Assembly: GCF_026339955.1 (NCBI RefSeq)
Contig: NZ_JAPEPW010000004.1
Coordinates: 372,001 to 436,000, forward strand
Length of the DNA: 64,000 bases
Source of the DNA: Streptomyces sp. NBC_01549
Lineage (GTDB): Bacteria; Actinomycetota; Actinomycetes; Streptomycetales; Streptomycetaceae
Reading direction: 5' to 3'
Shown here one piece after another: positions 1 through 8,760 of the stretch (its first letter is position 1; the number at the start of each line of letters is the position of its first letter). Made by a program: the position numbers and the translations under genes. Below the pieces are notes generated by a model, which was not told where the DNA came from, did no database searches, and saw only the letters and a program-made list of their open reading frames with translations.

Positions 1-357
1 GGCCCTCGTCGCCGAGAGGGGGATGAACAGGATCTGCTGCCCCGGGAGCACATGAGCCGTAAGCAGCAGCTCGGTCACGCGGGCAAGGGCGCTCGTTACC
101 GAGGACGATCACGGAGTCCTTCGCGGGGGCTGGGACAGGCCGGATACGACGTGCCCGGCGTCGAACCGGGCCCGAGCGACCCTGACCACACCTCGCCGCA
201 GTTGTTCGCATGCCGTGATCATCGCCCTCCCCATGCACGGAGGCGCGAAAAACGTCTGTACGGCCCTGGCGGCAGAGCCGTTCGTCCCCTGCCACGGGCC
301 CATCCCGGCGCGATGTGATGGGACCGGACCGCGGGCAACAATGCCGGACGGACAGAG
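1..357. other. Left edge, no assignable gene
   Basis: No frame on either strand carries a recognisable domain. A minus-strand frame open at the window edge reads a hydrophobic stretch around 1-120, which could be the tail of a gene lying outside the window, but it lacks a family signature. The half-site GGGACC occurs at 320-325, close to the promoter region of the following ATPase gene. Confidence 0.4.
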
Positions 358-363
358 GTGGCC

Positions 364-2694
364 ATGAACCGCTCCGCCTTCATCACACGGCTGCGCTCTC
401 TGACCGGGACGGTCGCCTCGCCACGGCTGGAGCCCGCCCTCCTGGCCGTCACGGCATCGGCCCTGACCGCAGGGGGTGCCGCCTGGCTCGCCGGTGACGC
501 GGGGCTCGCGGACCTGCTGTGGGGCCTGGGCACCCTGGCCGCGGTCCCACCGGCGATGGGTTGGGTGGTCACCGCACTCCGCCACGGCCGTACGGGCGTC
601 GACCTGATCGCGGTTCTCGCTCTCGGTGGCACCCTCGCTGTCCATGAATACCTGGCCGGCGTGCTCATCGCACTAATGCTGGCCACCGGTCGCACCCTGG
701 AGGCGGCAGCCCAGCGACGGGCCTCGCACGACCTGCGTGCGCTTCTGGAGCACGCGCCCCGCTCGGCGCGCCGCCGGACAGCGGCCGGAGTCGCCATGGT
801 TCCGCTGGCCGAAGTCGCAGTAGGTGACCTGCTCGTCGTGGGTCCGGGCGAGGTCGTTCCGGTCGACGGGCGGGTGGAGAGCGCCGTGGCCGACCTCGAC
901 GAGTCCGTACTCACCGGCGAGTCCTTGAACGTCGAACGGGCGGCGGGCGGCACCGTCCGCAGTGGGGTGGTCAACGCAGGCGGCGCCTTCGAGCTGAGGG
1001 CCACGGCGACCGAGCAGGACAGCACGTACGCCTCAATCGTGCGGCTGGCCAGGCAGGCCGGGGCCGAGTCCGCCCCCGTGGTACGGCTGGCCGACCGCTA
1101 CGCGGCCTGGTTCCTTCCACTCACCTTGGCGGTGGCGGGACTGGCCTGGCTGCTCAGTGGCTCGGCGGTACGAGCGGTCGCGGTGCTGGTGGTCGCCACC
1201 CCCTGTCCGCTGCTGCTGGCCGCGCCGGTGGCCATCGTCTCCGGGATCTCCCGCGCCTCACGCCAGGGAGTCGTCATGCGCGACGGCGGCGCCCTGGAGA
1301 ACCTGGGGCGGGCCCGCACCCTGCTGCTCGACAAGACCGGCACCCTCACCCGCGGCCGCCCTCACGTCCTCGACGTGCTCACCGCACCCGGGTGGCAGCC
1401 CACGGAGGTGCTGAGGCTGGCCGCGTCGCTGGACCAGTACTCGCCCCATGTCCTGGCCGAGGCGATCGTCGACACCGCGCGCGAACGGAAGCTGGTTCTG
1501 TCGGTCCCGTTCGATGTCACCGAGGAGCCCGGCCGGGGTGCTTCGGGCATCGTGGACGGGCACCAGGTGTCCGTCGGCCGCTTCGACGCGACCGACGCCC
1601 GCCCGTCCTGGGCGAGGGCGGTGGACAACCGGGCGCTTCTCGACGGCGCGGCCGTGGCCTGGCTGACCGTCGACGGTTCTCCGGCGGGTGCGGTGCTCCT
1701 CCGAGATCCCCTGCGCCACGACGCCCCGCGCACCCTGCGCCACCTGCGGGCCGCGGGCATCGAGCGACTGCTGATGCTGACGGGCGACCGCGCGGAGCCG
1801 GCCCTCGAGGTGGGCGCCGTCCTCGGCCTGGACGACGTCCGCGCCGGGCTAGACCCGGCCGGCAAGGTCGCCGTCGTACGGGCCGAACGCGAACGCGCGG
1901 TCACCGTCATGGTGGGCGACGGTGTGAACGACGCCCCCGCGCTGGCCGCCGCGGACATCGGTGTGGCAATGGGCGCGCGCGGCTCCACCGCCTCCTCGGA
2001 GGCCGCCGACATCGTGCTGACCGCCGATCGCGTGGACCGGCTCGCCGACGCCGTGTCCATCGCTGTACGGGCCCGGCGGATCGCCGTGCAGAGTGCCGTG
2101 GGCGGGATGGCGATGTCCCTGGCTGCGATGGCCGCGGCCGCCTTCGGCCTGCTGCCGCCTGCCCCGGGCGCTCTGCTCCAGGAGGCCATTGACGTCGCTG
2201 TCATCCTCAACGCCCTGCGCGCGCTGCGCGTGGACCAGACCGCGCGGCCGGCGCTGACGCCCACCGCCGAGGCGCTCATCCACCGCTTCGCGTCGGAACA
2301 CCACGACCTCCAGGACGTGCTCGAAGCGGTGCACGGTGCAGCCGACCACCTCTCCGACAGTCCCGGCCCACAGGCTCTGGCCGCCGTCGAAGAGGCGTAC
2401 CGGCTGCTCACCGAACGGCTGCTGCCCCACGAGTACGCCGAAGAGCACCAGCTCTACCCCGCGCTCGCGCCCACCCTCGGCGGGCCGGAGGCGATGGCCA
2501 CCATGAGCCGTGCCCACACCGAGATCGAACGCCTCTCCCGCCGCATCGCCACCCACCTGCGGCTGGCTCACGCCGAGGGCGGCTTGTCCCCCGGCCAGCT
2601 CGACGATCTGCGCGGCTGCCTGTACGGACTGCACACCGTCCTCCGCCTGCACTTCACACAGGAGGAGGAGAGCTACTTCTCGCTGGCCGAGTGA
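364..2694 (+). CDS. Heavy-metal P-type ATPase with C-terminal hemerythrin domain
   Basis: Predicted membrane pump that hydrolyses ATP to move a metal cation. Numbering from the upstream GTG at 358, the actuator TGES is near residue 186, the intramembrane metal motif TPCPL near 281, the phosphorylation motif DKTGTLT near 325 and the hinge GDGVND near 519. The usual N-terminal CxxC metal-binding domain is absent. About residues 640-778 form a helical hemerythrin/HHE domain, seen as HDLQ, HEYAEEHQLYP, HTEIERL and HFTQEEESYF, which normally binds a di-iron centre. The start is placed at ATG 364 because AGAGG at 354-358 overlaps the upstream GTG and is well spaced from the ATG. The TPC motif does not settle the transported metal. 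The fusion suggests coupling of metal export to iron, oxygen or redox sensing; that is inference. Confidence 0.9.
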   Translation: MNRSAFITRLRSLTGTVASPRLEPALLAVTASALTAGGAAWLAGDAGLADLLWGLGTLAAVPPAMGWVVTALRHGRTGVDLIAVLALGGTLAVHEYLAGVLIALMLATGRTLEAAAQRRASHDLRALLEHAPRSARRRTAAGVAMVPLAEVAVGDLLVVGPGEVVPVDGRVESAVADLDESVLTGESLNVERAAGGTVRSGVVNAGGAFELRATATEQDSTYASIVRLARQAGAESAPVVRLADRYAAWFLPLTLAVAGLAWLLSGSAVRAVAVLVVATPCPLLLAAPVAIVSGISRASRQGVVMRDGGALENLGRARTLLLDKTGTLTRGRPHVLDVLTAPGWQPTEVLRLAASLDQYSPHVLAEAIVDTARERKLVLSVPFDVTEEPGRGASGIVDGHQVSVGRFDATDARPSWARAVDNRALLDGAAVAWLTVDGSPAGAVLLRDPLRHDAPRTLRHLRAAGIERLLMLTGDRAEPALEVGAVLGLDDVRAGLDPAGKVAVVRAERERAVTVMVGDGVNDAPALAAADIGVAMGARGSTASSEAADIVLTADRVDRLADAVSIAVRARRIAVQSAVGGMAMSLAAMAAAAFGLLPPAPGALLQEAIDVAVILNALRALRVDQTARPALTPTAEALIHRFASEHHDLQDVLEAVHGAADHLSDSPGPQALAAVEEAYRLLTERLLPHEYAEEHQLYPALAPTLGGPEAMATMSRAHTEIERLSRRIATHLRLAHAEGGLSPGQLDDLRGCLYGLHTVLRLHFTQEEESYFSLAE

Positions 2695-3010
2695 GGCTGA
2701 TCGGGGTCGGCACTCTCCCGTCCAGGCCGTATCAGCGCCCGGGGGCCACTACAGGACCTGAGCCCTCGGCCGGCGGCGATGGTGGGTGTCGCGGACATCG
2801 CTGAGGAGATGGCGCGCCTCTGACCGGGCCGGTTGGCGGGCGTCCCACTCCAGACGGGAGAGCACCGCCCGTCCGACACCTGCATCGCGTGCGGGGCGGC
2901 GATACCGGCCCGCATGGGCCGAAGGGCCCTGATCGGATCCGAGCGGCCTGTGGTGGCGGCGCCTGTCCGCGTCCACGCTGGAAACAGAGACCATGAAGGG
3001 AGCCGCTGTG
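2695..3010. other. Intergenic region upstream of the cNMP-binding protein
   Basis: No coding frame is convincing. The region holds a GC-rich inverted repeat at 2916-2929, listed separately, and the ribosome binding site AAGGGAG at 2996-3002 that fixes the start of the next gene. Confidence 0.5.
2916..2929. promoter_or_regulatory. Candidate operator, palindrome GGGCC-N4-GGCCC
   Basis: The 14-mer GGGCCGAAGGGCCC is a perfect inverted repeat with a 4-bp spacer, about 80 bp before the start of the cNMP-binding gene. Its complement GGGCCCTTCGGCCC matches 12 of 14 positions of AGGACCTTCGGCCC at 10242-10255, upstream of a universal stress gene. A DevR/OsdR-type regulator is the natural candidate, but the binding protein is inferred only from gene content. 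Confidence 0.35.
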
Positions 3011-3469
3011 ATGACTTCAGCCACCACCATGACCACGGCCTTGCCTGCCGAGTACCGCGAACGGCTGATGCGTCTTGCCCGCGAGGTCTCCTTCGATGCC
3101 GGGGCCCGCCTGTTCGAGGAGGGCCGGCGCGCCGATCGCTTCTGGATCGTCCGGACCGGGACCGTCGCCCTGGACCTGTACGTGCCCGGCCGCCGTCCCG
3201 CCGTCATCGAGTCGCTCGGTCACGGCGAACTGGTCGGCTGGTCCTGGCATTACCCGCCATACCTCTGGCAGTTGGGCGCCGAGGCGATGAGCCCGGTGAG
3301 GGCCTGGGAGTTCGACGCCGAGGCGGTCCGGGCGATGTGCGCTGAGGACGCCGAGTTCGGCCAGGCGATCGCGGTCTGGGTCGGCCGTGTGGTCGCCCAG
3401 CGGCTGCACGCCTCCCGGGTCCGGCTGCTCGACCTTTACGCCCCCTACGGCAGCGGTGGCCTGACGTGA
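3011..3469 (+). CDS. Stand-alone Crp/Fnr-type cyclic-nucleotide-binding domain protein
   Basis: A 152-residue protein with one cupin-like cNMP-binding domain filling almost the whole chain (strands including LFEEGRRADRFWIVRTG and the turn LGHGELVGWSW). It ends without the winged-helix DNA-binding domain of Crp/Fnr proteins, so it probably senses or binds partners rather than DNA. An in-frame ATG exists at 2993, but AAGGGAG at 2996-3002 lies 8 bases before ATG 3011, so the later start is preferred (GTG 3008 is also possible). It sits 23 bp before the CBS-BON gene on the same strand and is probably co-transcribed with it. Such small proteins occur in actinobacterial stress/dormancy clusters. 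Confidence 0.75.
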   Translation: MTSATTMTTALPAEYRERLMRLAREVSFDAGARLFEEGRRADRFWIVRTGTVALDLYVPGRRPAVIESLGHGELVGWSWHYPPYLWQLGAEAMSPVRAWEFDAEAVRAMCAEDAEFGQAIAVWVGRVVAQRLHASRVRLLDLYAPYGSGGLT

Positions 3470-3492
3470 CCGCCCGGCTTCAGGAGGACAGC

Positions 3493-4143
3493 ATGGACAG
3501 CAGCCCGCACCGGGTGGGTGACGTGATGACGCGTGCCGTCGTCGCGGTGGGCCGCAAGGCTCTGTTCAAGGACATCGTCGAGCGTATGGAGCAGTGGAAG
3601 GTCAGCGCCCTTCCCGTGCTGGAGGGCGACGGCCGGGTGATCGGAGTGGTTTCCGAGGCCGACCTGCTGCCCAAGGAGGAGTTCCGGGACAGCGACCCGG
3701 ACCGGTTCACCCAGCTGCAACGGCTGTCCGACCTGGCCAAGGCCGGGGCCGTGAGCGCGGAGGAGCTGATGAGCACCCCGGCCGTCACCGTCCACACCGA
3801 CGCCACGCTCGCCGAGGCCGCACGCATCATGGCCATGCGGCATGTGAAACGCCTGCCCGTCGTGAACGCCGAGGGCGTCCTGGAAGGCGTCGTCAGCCGC
3901 GGAGACCTGCTCAAGGTGTTCCTGCGCCCGGACAACCATCTCGCCGACGAGATCCGGCGCGACATCGTGGACGTCCTCTTCCCGGCCCCGGTCGAGCCTG
4001 TGCACATCACGGTCACCGAAGGCGTCGCGACCTTGACCGGACGAGTTACGGACGCCGCCCGCATCCCGCTTGCCGTCCGTCTCGTGCGGGGCGTCGAGGG
4101 AGTGGTGGGCGTGGACTGCCGGCTCACTGCCGCCGACGGGTAG
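3493..4143 (+). CDS. CBS-domain pair plus BON domain protein
   Basis: A 216-residue soluble protein. Two CBS motifs (about residues 8-60 and 92-145) form a Bateman module expected to bind adenosyl ligands. A C-terminal BON domain (about 150-214; VHITVTEGVATLTGRV) may contact membranes or partner proteins. CAGGAGG at 3481-3487 precedes ATG 3493 and decides the start over an upstream in-frame GTG. It follows the cNMP-binding protein closely. A paralogue with the same architecture lies at 4869-5573 on the other strand. CBS proteins are typical members of mycobacterial and Streptomyces hypoxia/dormancy regulons; the exact ligand is unknown. Confidence 0.85.
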   Translation: MDSSPHRVGDVMTRAVVAVGRKALFKDIVERMEQWKVSALPVLEGDGRVIGVVSEADLLPKEEFRDSDPDRFTQLQRLSDLAKAGAVSAEELMSTPAVTVHTDATLAEAARIMAMRHVKRLPVVNAEGVLEGVVSRGDLLKVFLRPDNHLADEIRRDIVDVLFPAPVEPVHITVTEGVATLTGRVTDAARIPLAVRLVRGVEGVVGVDCRLTAADG

Positions 4144-4221
4144 CGCCCCTCGCTACGAGAACAGCTGTCCTGACAATCGAGGTTGTCGGCGGCCAGCCTG
4201 TTGTACGTACGGGCTCGGCGT

Positions 4222-4833
4222 TCAGCTCTTGCCCCCGCTCAGGTTCCCCCACCGAGGTCCGACCTGCTTCCATTCCTGGCCCCATTCGGCCATGCGCCGC
4301 CGGATGAGCCGGCTGCGAACCACCCGTCCAACGGTCCAGACCGCGGCGCCCGCCGAGGGGGCCACGAGGGCTCCGGTCAGGGCCGCCTGCAGGGTTGCCG
4401 CTGCACCCGTGACGGGTGCGGACACCACGCGACCCGTATGGTCCGTCCACACGGTGATCCGAGTGCCGGCCGGAGCACCAGGGAGCACCTTCGCCCGGTC
4501 TGTGTGCACGGTTCCGTCCGCTGTCGTCCAGCGCACGACCGCCCATACCCGGCCGTCGTCGTATCCGCTCCCGCCGAGCGGCGTCCTCGCCGCGTCGTCG
4601 GTGAGGACGGCGGACACGGCGTGGACCTGAGCCTGCCGCGCGGCGAACGCCGAGTCCGTCGCCTGGGCCGCGGCCGCGCCCGCCAGGGTCCCGCCGGAAA
4701 GGGCACAGATCCAGGTGGCGAGCACGATCCACGCTTCGACGACATCGCTGTGCCGTCGGAGCGGGTTGCGCCGCCAGCGCCACAGCCGTACGGGTTTCAC
4801 CGTCGTGGGAGTCGTGGGAGGTGTCTGCGTCAT
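4222..4833 (-). CDS. Rv1733c-like membrane protein
   Basis: A 203-residue protein with two predicted membrane helices (about residues 33-57 and 138-166) around an extracytoplasmic loop rich in Asp, Thr and Val that carries RVWAVVRWTTADGTVH and ITVWTDHTGRVVSAP. This layout is that of the actinobacterial Rv1733c family, whose founding member is a DosR-regulated membrane antigen of Mycobacterium tuberculosis. The function is unknown. The cytoplasmic tail is basic and ends in a WGQEWKQV segment. The gene is 35 bp downstream of the minus-strand CBS-BON gene and probably shares its transcript. The family call comes from recognition, not from a search. Confidence 0.7.
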   Translation of the reverse strand: MTQTPPTTPTTVKPVRLWRWRRNPLRRHSDVVEAWIVLATWICALSGGTLAGAAAAQATDSAFAARQAQVHAVSAVLTDDAARTPLGGSGYDDGRVWAVVRWTTADGTVHTDRAKVLPGAPAGTRITVWTDHTGRVVSAPVTGAAATLQAALTGALVAPSAGAAVWTVGRVVRSRLIRRRMAEWGQEWKQVGPRWGNLSGGKS

Positions 4834-4868
4834 GGTCGGCGCCTCCTCTCGCCGGACGCCGGCCGCCG

Positions 4869-5573
4869 TCAGGTGGAGGCCGACGTCCGGCGTGTGTCCG
4901 GCAGGTCAGGGTCGAGGTCCGGATGGCGCGCCGGGCCGGTCAGCGCGCACTGCACGTCCACCACGCCCTCCACGGCCCGCACCAGCAGGGCGGCGAGCGG
5001 GACGAGCGCGGTGTCGTGCACCAGGCCCGAGAGCGTCACGACACCGTCGCGCACCTCGATCCGGAGCGCTTCGGCGTGTGTACCGAAGAGCGGTTCGACG
5101 ACCTCGCGCCGGACCTCCTCGGCAATGTCCTCGTCATCCCGCAGGAACACCTTCAGCAGGTCGGAGCGGCTGACGATCCCCTTGAGTGCCCCATCGTGCC
5201 CGACGACCGGCAGCCGCTTGACCCCGTGGCGTGCCATGACGCGCGCAGCGCGGGCGAGGGTGGCGTCAGGTGTCACGGTGACGGCTGGGGCGGTCATCAG
5301 CTCGCCGGCTGTCACCGCGCCGGCCTTGTACACGTCGGCGGGATGCTGTAGCTGGCCATACCGGTCGAGATCGCTTCGCCGGTACTCCTCCTTAAGCAGC
5401 ATGTCGGCCTCGGAGACGACACCGACGACGCGTCCGGCGTCATCCAGCACCGGGAGGGCGCTGACCCGCCACTCCCCCATGGTCTTCACGATGTCCTTGA
5501 AGGTCGCTCCCGTGCGCAGGGCAACGACCCGGTGGGTCATCACGTCGTCCACCACAGTCGCAGTGCCGTCCAT
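4869..5573 (-). CDS. CBS-domain pair plus BON domain protein (paralogue)
   Basis: A 234-residue paralogue of the protein at 3493-4143, with the same order: CBS motif (VDDVMTHRVVALRTG), second CBS motif (VTPDATLARAARVMARHG), then a C-terminal BON domain (LRIEVRDGVVTLSGLV). GGAGG at 5579-5583 (read on the minus strand) lies five bases before ATG 5573, so the longer frame beginning at 5627 is not used. It heads a likely two-gene minus-strand unit with the Rv1733c-like gene. The inferred role is energy-state sensing under stress through adenosyl-nucleotide binding. Confidence 0.85.
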   Translation of the reverse strand: MDGTATVVDDVMTHRVVALRTGATFKDIVKTMGEWRVSALPVLDDAGRVVGVVSEADMLLKEEYRRSDLDRYGQLQHPADVYKAGAVTAGELMTAPAVTVTPDATLARAARVMARHGVKRLPVVGHDGALKGIVSRSDLLKVFLRDDEDIAEEVRREVVEPLFGTHAEALRIEVRDGVVTLSGLVHDTALVPLAALLVRAVEGVVDVQCALTGPARHPDLDPDLPDTRRTSAST

Positions 5574-6012
5574 GGCGTCCTCCATTGGTTTCGGATGCCG
5601 TCCCACGACACCTTCAGCCTGAGGCAACGGACACGTTCACGGCATGGGCCGAGTGGCCCGTCTCCCCGGTCCCTGTCACGGGGCCGACCGGGGTTACGGC
5701 GCGGCGGGTGACGCTGCGTGCGAGGGGTGAACCGGTCACGCCGGGCCGGTCCCGAGCCCTTGAGGAGCTGACCGCCAAGGTGCGCGCCGACATCGAAGCC
5801 CGGCTGTGCCCGGAGCATCGCGACCTCAGGCCCGGCAGCCTTCCGCGCCCCGGCGCTCTCGGAGCGCACACAGTGAGCAGTCCCGGTGCGGCGGAAGGGT
5901 CGTTGGGCTCGGACCGGGGACCAATGGCCTCTGGCAGGTCAGCCGTGCCGCGGCCTTGAATGAAATCGGCGGCGGCACTGCTCCGCGCCACCGCAGGAAG
6001 GAGGCGAGGGCG
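5574..6012. other. Intergenic region with possible gene remnant and operator-like site
   Basis: A plus-strand frame from about 5690 to 5820 has coding-like composition (VTLRARGEPV followed by a helical segment), but no family was recognised and the frame lacks a convincing start, so it may be a degraded tail. GGGACCAATGGCCT at 5917-5930 resembles the palindromes at 2916 and 10242. AAGGAGG at 5998-6004 serves the next gene. Confidence 0.35.
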
Positions 6013-6363
6013 ATGTCCGCTCCCGCACCGGCGAAGAAGAACGACCGGGCCGTGCCGAGTACCGGCACCGAGGCGACCGGTACCTCGATGCACGCCCGCG
6101 TCGGCGACGAGATCGTCGTACGCGCCACCACGGCCGGGGTCATCGCCCGCGACGGCGAAATCGTCGGGCTGCACCATCCGGACGGCAGCCCGCCCTATGA
6201 CGTGCGATGGACCGAAAACGGACGGTGGACCCTGTACTTCCCCGGCCCCGACGCGTACATCAGGGATCTGACGTCTGCACCGCATCCCGCAGGCCCGGCT
6301 GCCGACGCCTCGTCGGCCCCCGGTGAACTGGTGACCGGAGGCAGTCATGTCCCGGCCCGGTGA
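6013..6363 (+). CDS. DUF1918-domain protein
   Basis: A 116-residue protein. A low-complexity N-terminus (about 1-28) precedes a compact DUF1918 domain (about 29-82: MHARVGDEIVVRATT, VGLHHPDGSPPYDVRW, then LYFPGPDAYI), a small SH3-like beta fold of unknown function common in actinobacterial stress loci. ATG 6013 is chosen because AAGGAGG at 5998-6004 is eight bases upstream; the open frame itself runs further upstream. Its 3' end overlaps the start of the universal stress gene by 17 bp, indicating a two-gene operon with coupled translation. Confidence 0.8.
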   Translation: MSAPAPAKKNDRAVPSTGTEATGTSMHARVGDEIVVRATTAGVIARDGEIVGLHHPDGSPPYDVRWTENGRWTLYFPGPDAYIRDLTSAPHPAGPAADASSAPGELVTGGSHVPAR

Positions 6364-7228
6364 TCGTCGGCCGATCGTGGTGGGCGTCGATCCCGATCCC
6401 GCCCACCGGATGGCGCTGGCCTGGGCGGCCGACGAGGCCGCTCGCCGTCGGCTGCCATTGCGCCCGGTCCACGTCGAGGGCGTGCCGACCAGGGGCTATG
6501 GGAGGCGGGAGATCCCGCCGTCCTGGGAGGAGTGGAACGAGGCACTGCACCAGGCCGGCAAGCAGGTGCTCGAAGAGGCAGCGAAGTTCGTCACGGCGAA
6601 GCACCCGCAGCTCGAAGTGGACGCGCTGCTCGCGGAGGGCGACCCCGTGTGGGTGCTGCGCGAACAGAGCCGCGATGCCACGGCCGTCGTGCTGGGCTCG
6701 CGGCACCTGAGCCGGGCCCAGGAGGTGTTCGGCTCCGCCTCGGTCGCCGTACCCGTCATGGCCCACGCCCACTGTCCCGTGGTGGTCGTGCCCGAGCCGG
6801 AGCACGTCACCCAGGAACGCGCGTACTACGTCGTCGGGGTCGACGGCAGCGAGCACTCCGGCGCCGCGGTCGACGTGGCGTTCCAGGAGGCGGCTCTGCG
6901 CGGCGCCGAGCTGCGCGCCCTGTACGTCTGGGAGCCCGGGCACCTAAGGATCTTCGACGAGTACGAGTCACAGCAGGAGTCCCGTCGGCTGCTTTCCGAG
7001 GTCGTGGCCGGTCGCCGCCCCCGCTACCCCGAGGTGGACCTGCGTCACGAACTGGTCGTCGGGCATCCCGTCCAAGTGCTCACCGACGCCTCGGCCCACG
7101 CTCTGGGCCTGGTGGTGGGGACCCGGGGTCGCGGCGGATTCACCGGCATGCTGCTGGGCTCGGTCAGCCAGGGCGTGCTGCACCACGCGCGCTGCCCCGT
7201 CATCGCCGTTCCGTCCGCACCTGCGTAA
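6347..7228 (+). CDS. Universal stress protein with two UspA domains
   Basis: A 293-residue cytoplasmic protein with two tandem UspA domains (about 8-143 and 158-292). The first opens with RRPIVVGVDPDP; the second with YYVVGVDGSEHSG and ends with the nucleotide-binding loop GTRGRGGFTGMLLGSVS, followed by HARCPVIAVP. The G-2x-G-9x-G-S/T pattern in domain two predicts ATP binding, whereas the domain-one loop is degenerate. Such tandem proteins accumulate during hypoxia or stasis in actinobacteria. The start has GGAGG nine bases upstream and overlaps the DUF1918 gene. A paralogue lies at 9258-10133. Confidence 0.9.
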   Translation: MSRPGDRRPIVVGVDPDPAHRMALAWAADEAARRRLPLRPVHVEGVPTRGYGRREIPPSWEEWNEALHQAGKQVLEEAAKFVTAKHPQLEVDALLAEGDPVWVLREQSRDATAVVLGSRHLSRAQEVFGSASVAVPVMAHAHCPVVVVPEPEHVTQERAYYVVGVDGSEHSGAAVDVAFQEAALRGAELRALYVWEPGHLRIFDEYESQQESRRLLSEVVAGRRPRYPEVDLRHELVVGHPVQVLTDASAHALGLVVGTRGRGGFTGMLLGSVSQGVLHHARCPVIAVPSAPA

Positions 7229-7397
7229 GCCACGCGGCTGTCAAGGAAAGTCCACTCGGCCCCGCGCCGGGCCCGGATGGCCCTTGCCCGGGCGCGGCGC
7301 GCGGAGCACACGCTGGAGAGGGGATTCGAAGAGATGCGCTCGACCTGTCGTCCGTGGCGCGGACGGCGGTGAGGCCCCCAACCCCGCAGCGAAGGGA

Positions 7398-7799
7398 AGT
7401 CACGCGGACATCGGTGTCGCCATGGGCGCCTCCGGCACGGACGTCGTCCGCGAGGCAGCGGTGATGGTGCTGCTCGACGACTCCTTCGCCTCCATCACCA
7501 CGGCGGTGGGGCTCGGCCGTTCGGTCTACCGGAACATCCGCAAGTTCCTGATCTACCTCTTCAGCCACACACAACATCGCCGAACTCGTACCGATCCTCG
7601 CGGCGACCTCACCGGACGGCCGCTGACCGACTTCGATGTCGACGGGGAGATCCGCGTCGTGGAGATCACCCGCGCCGGCCGGTCGCTGTTGCCCGCCCAC
7701 GGTGTCCTGACCGAACCGGGCGACCTGGTCACCTTCGTCGTCGCCGCCACCGCGCTGGGCCGACTGCGGGGCTTTCTCGACAAGGAGCTGGGAACGTGA
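7398..7799 (+). pseudogene. Composite remnant: P-type ATPase tail joined to TrkA-C domain
   Basis: About 7398-7614 encodes the segment after the hinge of a cation-transport P-type ATPase (GVAMGASGTDVVREAAVM, then IRKFLIYLFSH). After that point the frame is disturbed by an extra four bases in an AC run; the expected NIAELVPILAAT continues in another frame. From about 7615 the frame reads a TrkA C-terminal domain (GRPLTDFDVDGEIRVVEITR, then LTEPGDLVTFVV). This looks like a deletion that fused the two genes. The last bases overlap the start of the following TrkA gene by 4 bp, as expected for a trkA-trkA pair. Confidence 0.65.
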
Positions 7800-8450
7800 A
7801 CGTCCTCATCGCCGGAGCGGGCCGCCTCGGCACCCAGATCGCCCAGGTGCTCTCCGCAGCACGCAACGACGTCACCCTGGTCGAGCACGACGAGGACCGC
7901 ATCGCCGAAATCGAGGGCCTGCCCCCCGCCAGCTGGTGGCCGGGGACGCCTGCGAGCCCGTACTCCTGGAGCGAGCGGGCGCGCTGACCTGCGACCTCGT
8001 CATCGCCGCCACCGGCCGGGACGAGGACAACCTCGTCATCAGCCTGCTCGCGAAGCGCCAGTTCGGGGTGGCCCGCGTGGCCGCGCGTGTCAACGACGCG
8101 GAGAACACCTGGCTCTTCGACGAGCGGTGGGGTGTGGACGTCGCAGTGCCTGCGGCCACCCCGCTGATCTCCCTGATCGAGGAGGCCATCGGTGCCACGG
8201 ACACGGTGGCGCTCCTGCGACGGAGCAAGGCGGGCGTCGAGGTCATCGAGACAGCGATCACCGAGGACTCCCGGGCTGCGGGTCACCCGCTGGGGAGAGC
8301 ACGTTGCCGGCCGGCACGGTCGTCGCCACCGTCGTCCGCGACGGGCGTCCCACGGTGCCAAGCCCCGAAGTGACACTGCTGCCGGGCGACGAATTCCTGC
8401 TCGTCTCGCACGAGGCCACCGAGCAGGAGATCCACGCGGCCTTCCAGTGA
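7796..8450 (+). pseudogene. trkA: TrkA-family potassium uptake regulator, two frameshifts
   Basis: The frame begins with a Rossmann fold (MNVLIAGAGRLGTQIAQVL) and continues as VAGDACEPVLLERAG, a second beta-alpha region (TCDLVIAATGRDEDNL) and a TrkA-C domain ending VTLLPGDEFLLVSHE. Two single-base deficits break it: at the C run 7922-7927 and the G run 8292-8295. Restoring one C and one G gives an uninterrupted protein of about 218 residues, a normal TrkA/CeoC length. Both lesions are in homopolymers, so a sequencing error is as likely as true decay. The product would bind NAD(H) and gate a Trk/Ktr potassium channel not present in this window. Confidence 0.75.
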
Positions 8451-8482
8451 TTCCGCCGGGCCGTTCCGGCTTCGGCTTCGGT

Positions 8483-8760
8483 TCACGACGGCTCGTCGCG
8501 CACGATCACCGCCGGACAGCTCGCTGCTGTGACACATGCAGGCTGACCGAACCGAACCGAGCAGGGCGCGGGGCGAACCCGCCCCTCCCCCGGCTGCCCA
8601 CCACCAGGACCTCGGCTCCCTCGGCGGCCCGCAACAGGACGTCGGGGGCATTGCCGTGCACCACCTGCGTACGGACCGAGCCGGCCGCGTCCTCCCCGAG
8701 CACGTCGGTCAGCTCCTGCCGCATCCGCTGCCGGGTCTCGTCAACGTCCACGTCCACGGC
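8483..8760 (-). pseudogene. Degenerate universal stress protein, C-terminal part
   Basis: The minus-strand frame encodes the second half of a UspA domain: a helix with VDETRQRMRQELTDVLGED, then VVHGNAPDVLLRAAEGAEVL and the loop VVGSRGRGGFA. Downstream, small indels (including a duplicated GGTTC) disrupt the expected LLGSVS, and the tail CPAVIVRDEPS appears in another frame, ending at 8483. The N-terminal half is missing. It lies in an intergenic space between trkA and the intact usp gene. Confidence 0.6.

Noticed and set aside
1..318. Open frames at the left edge considered as the end of a gene
   Set aside because: No frame shows a family signature, and the frame with a stop at 52 is too short to interpret.
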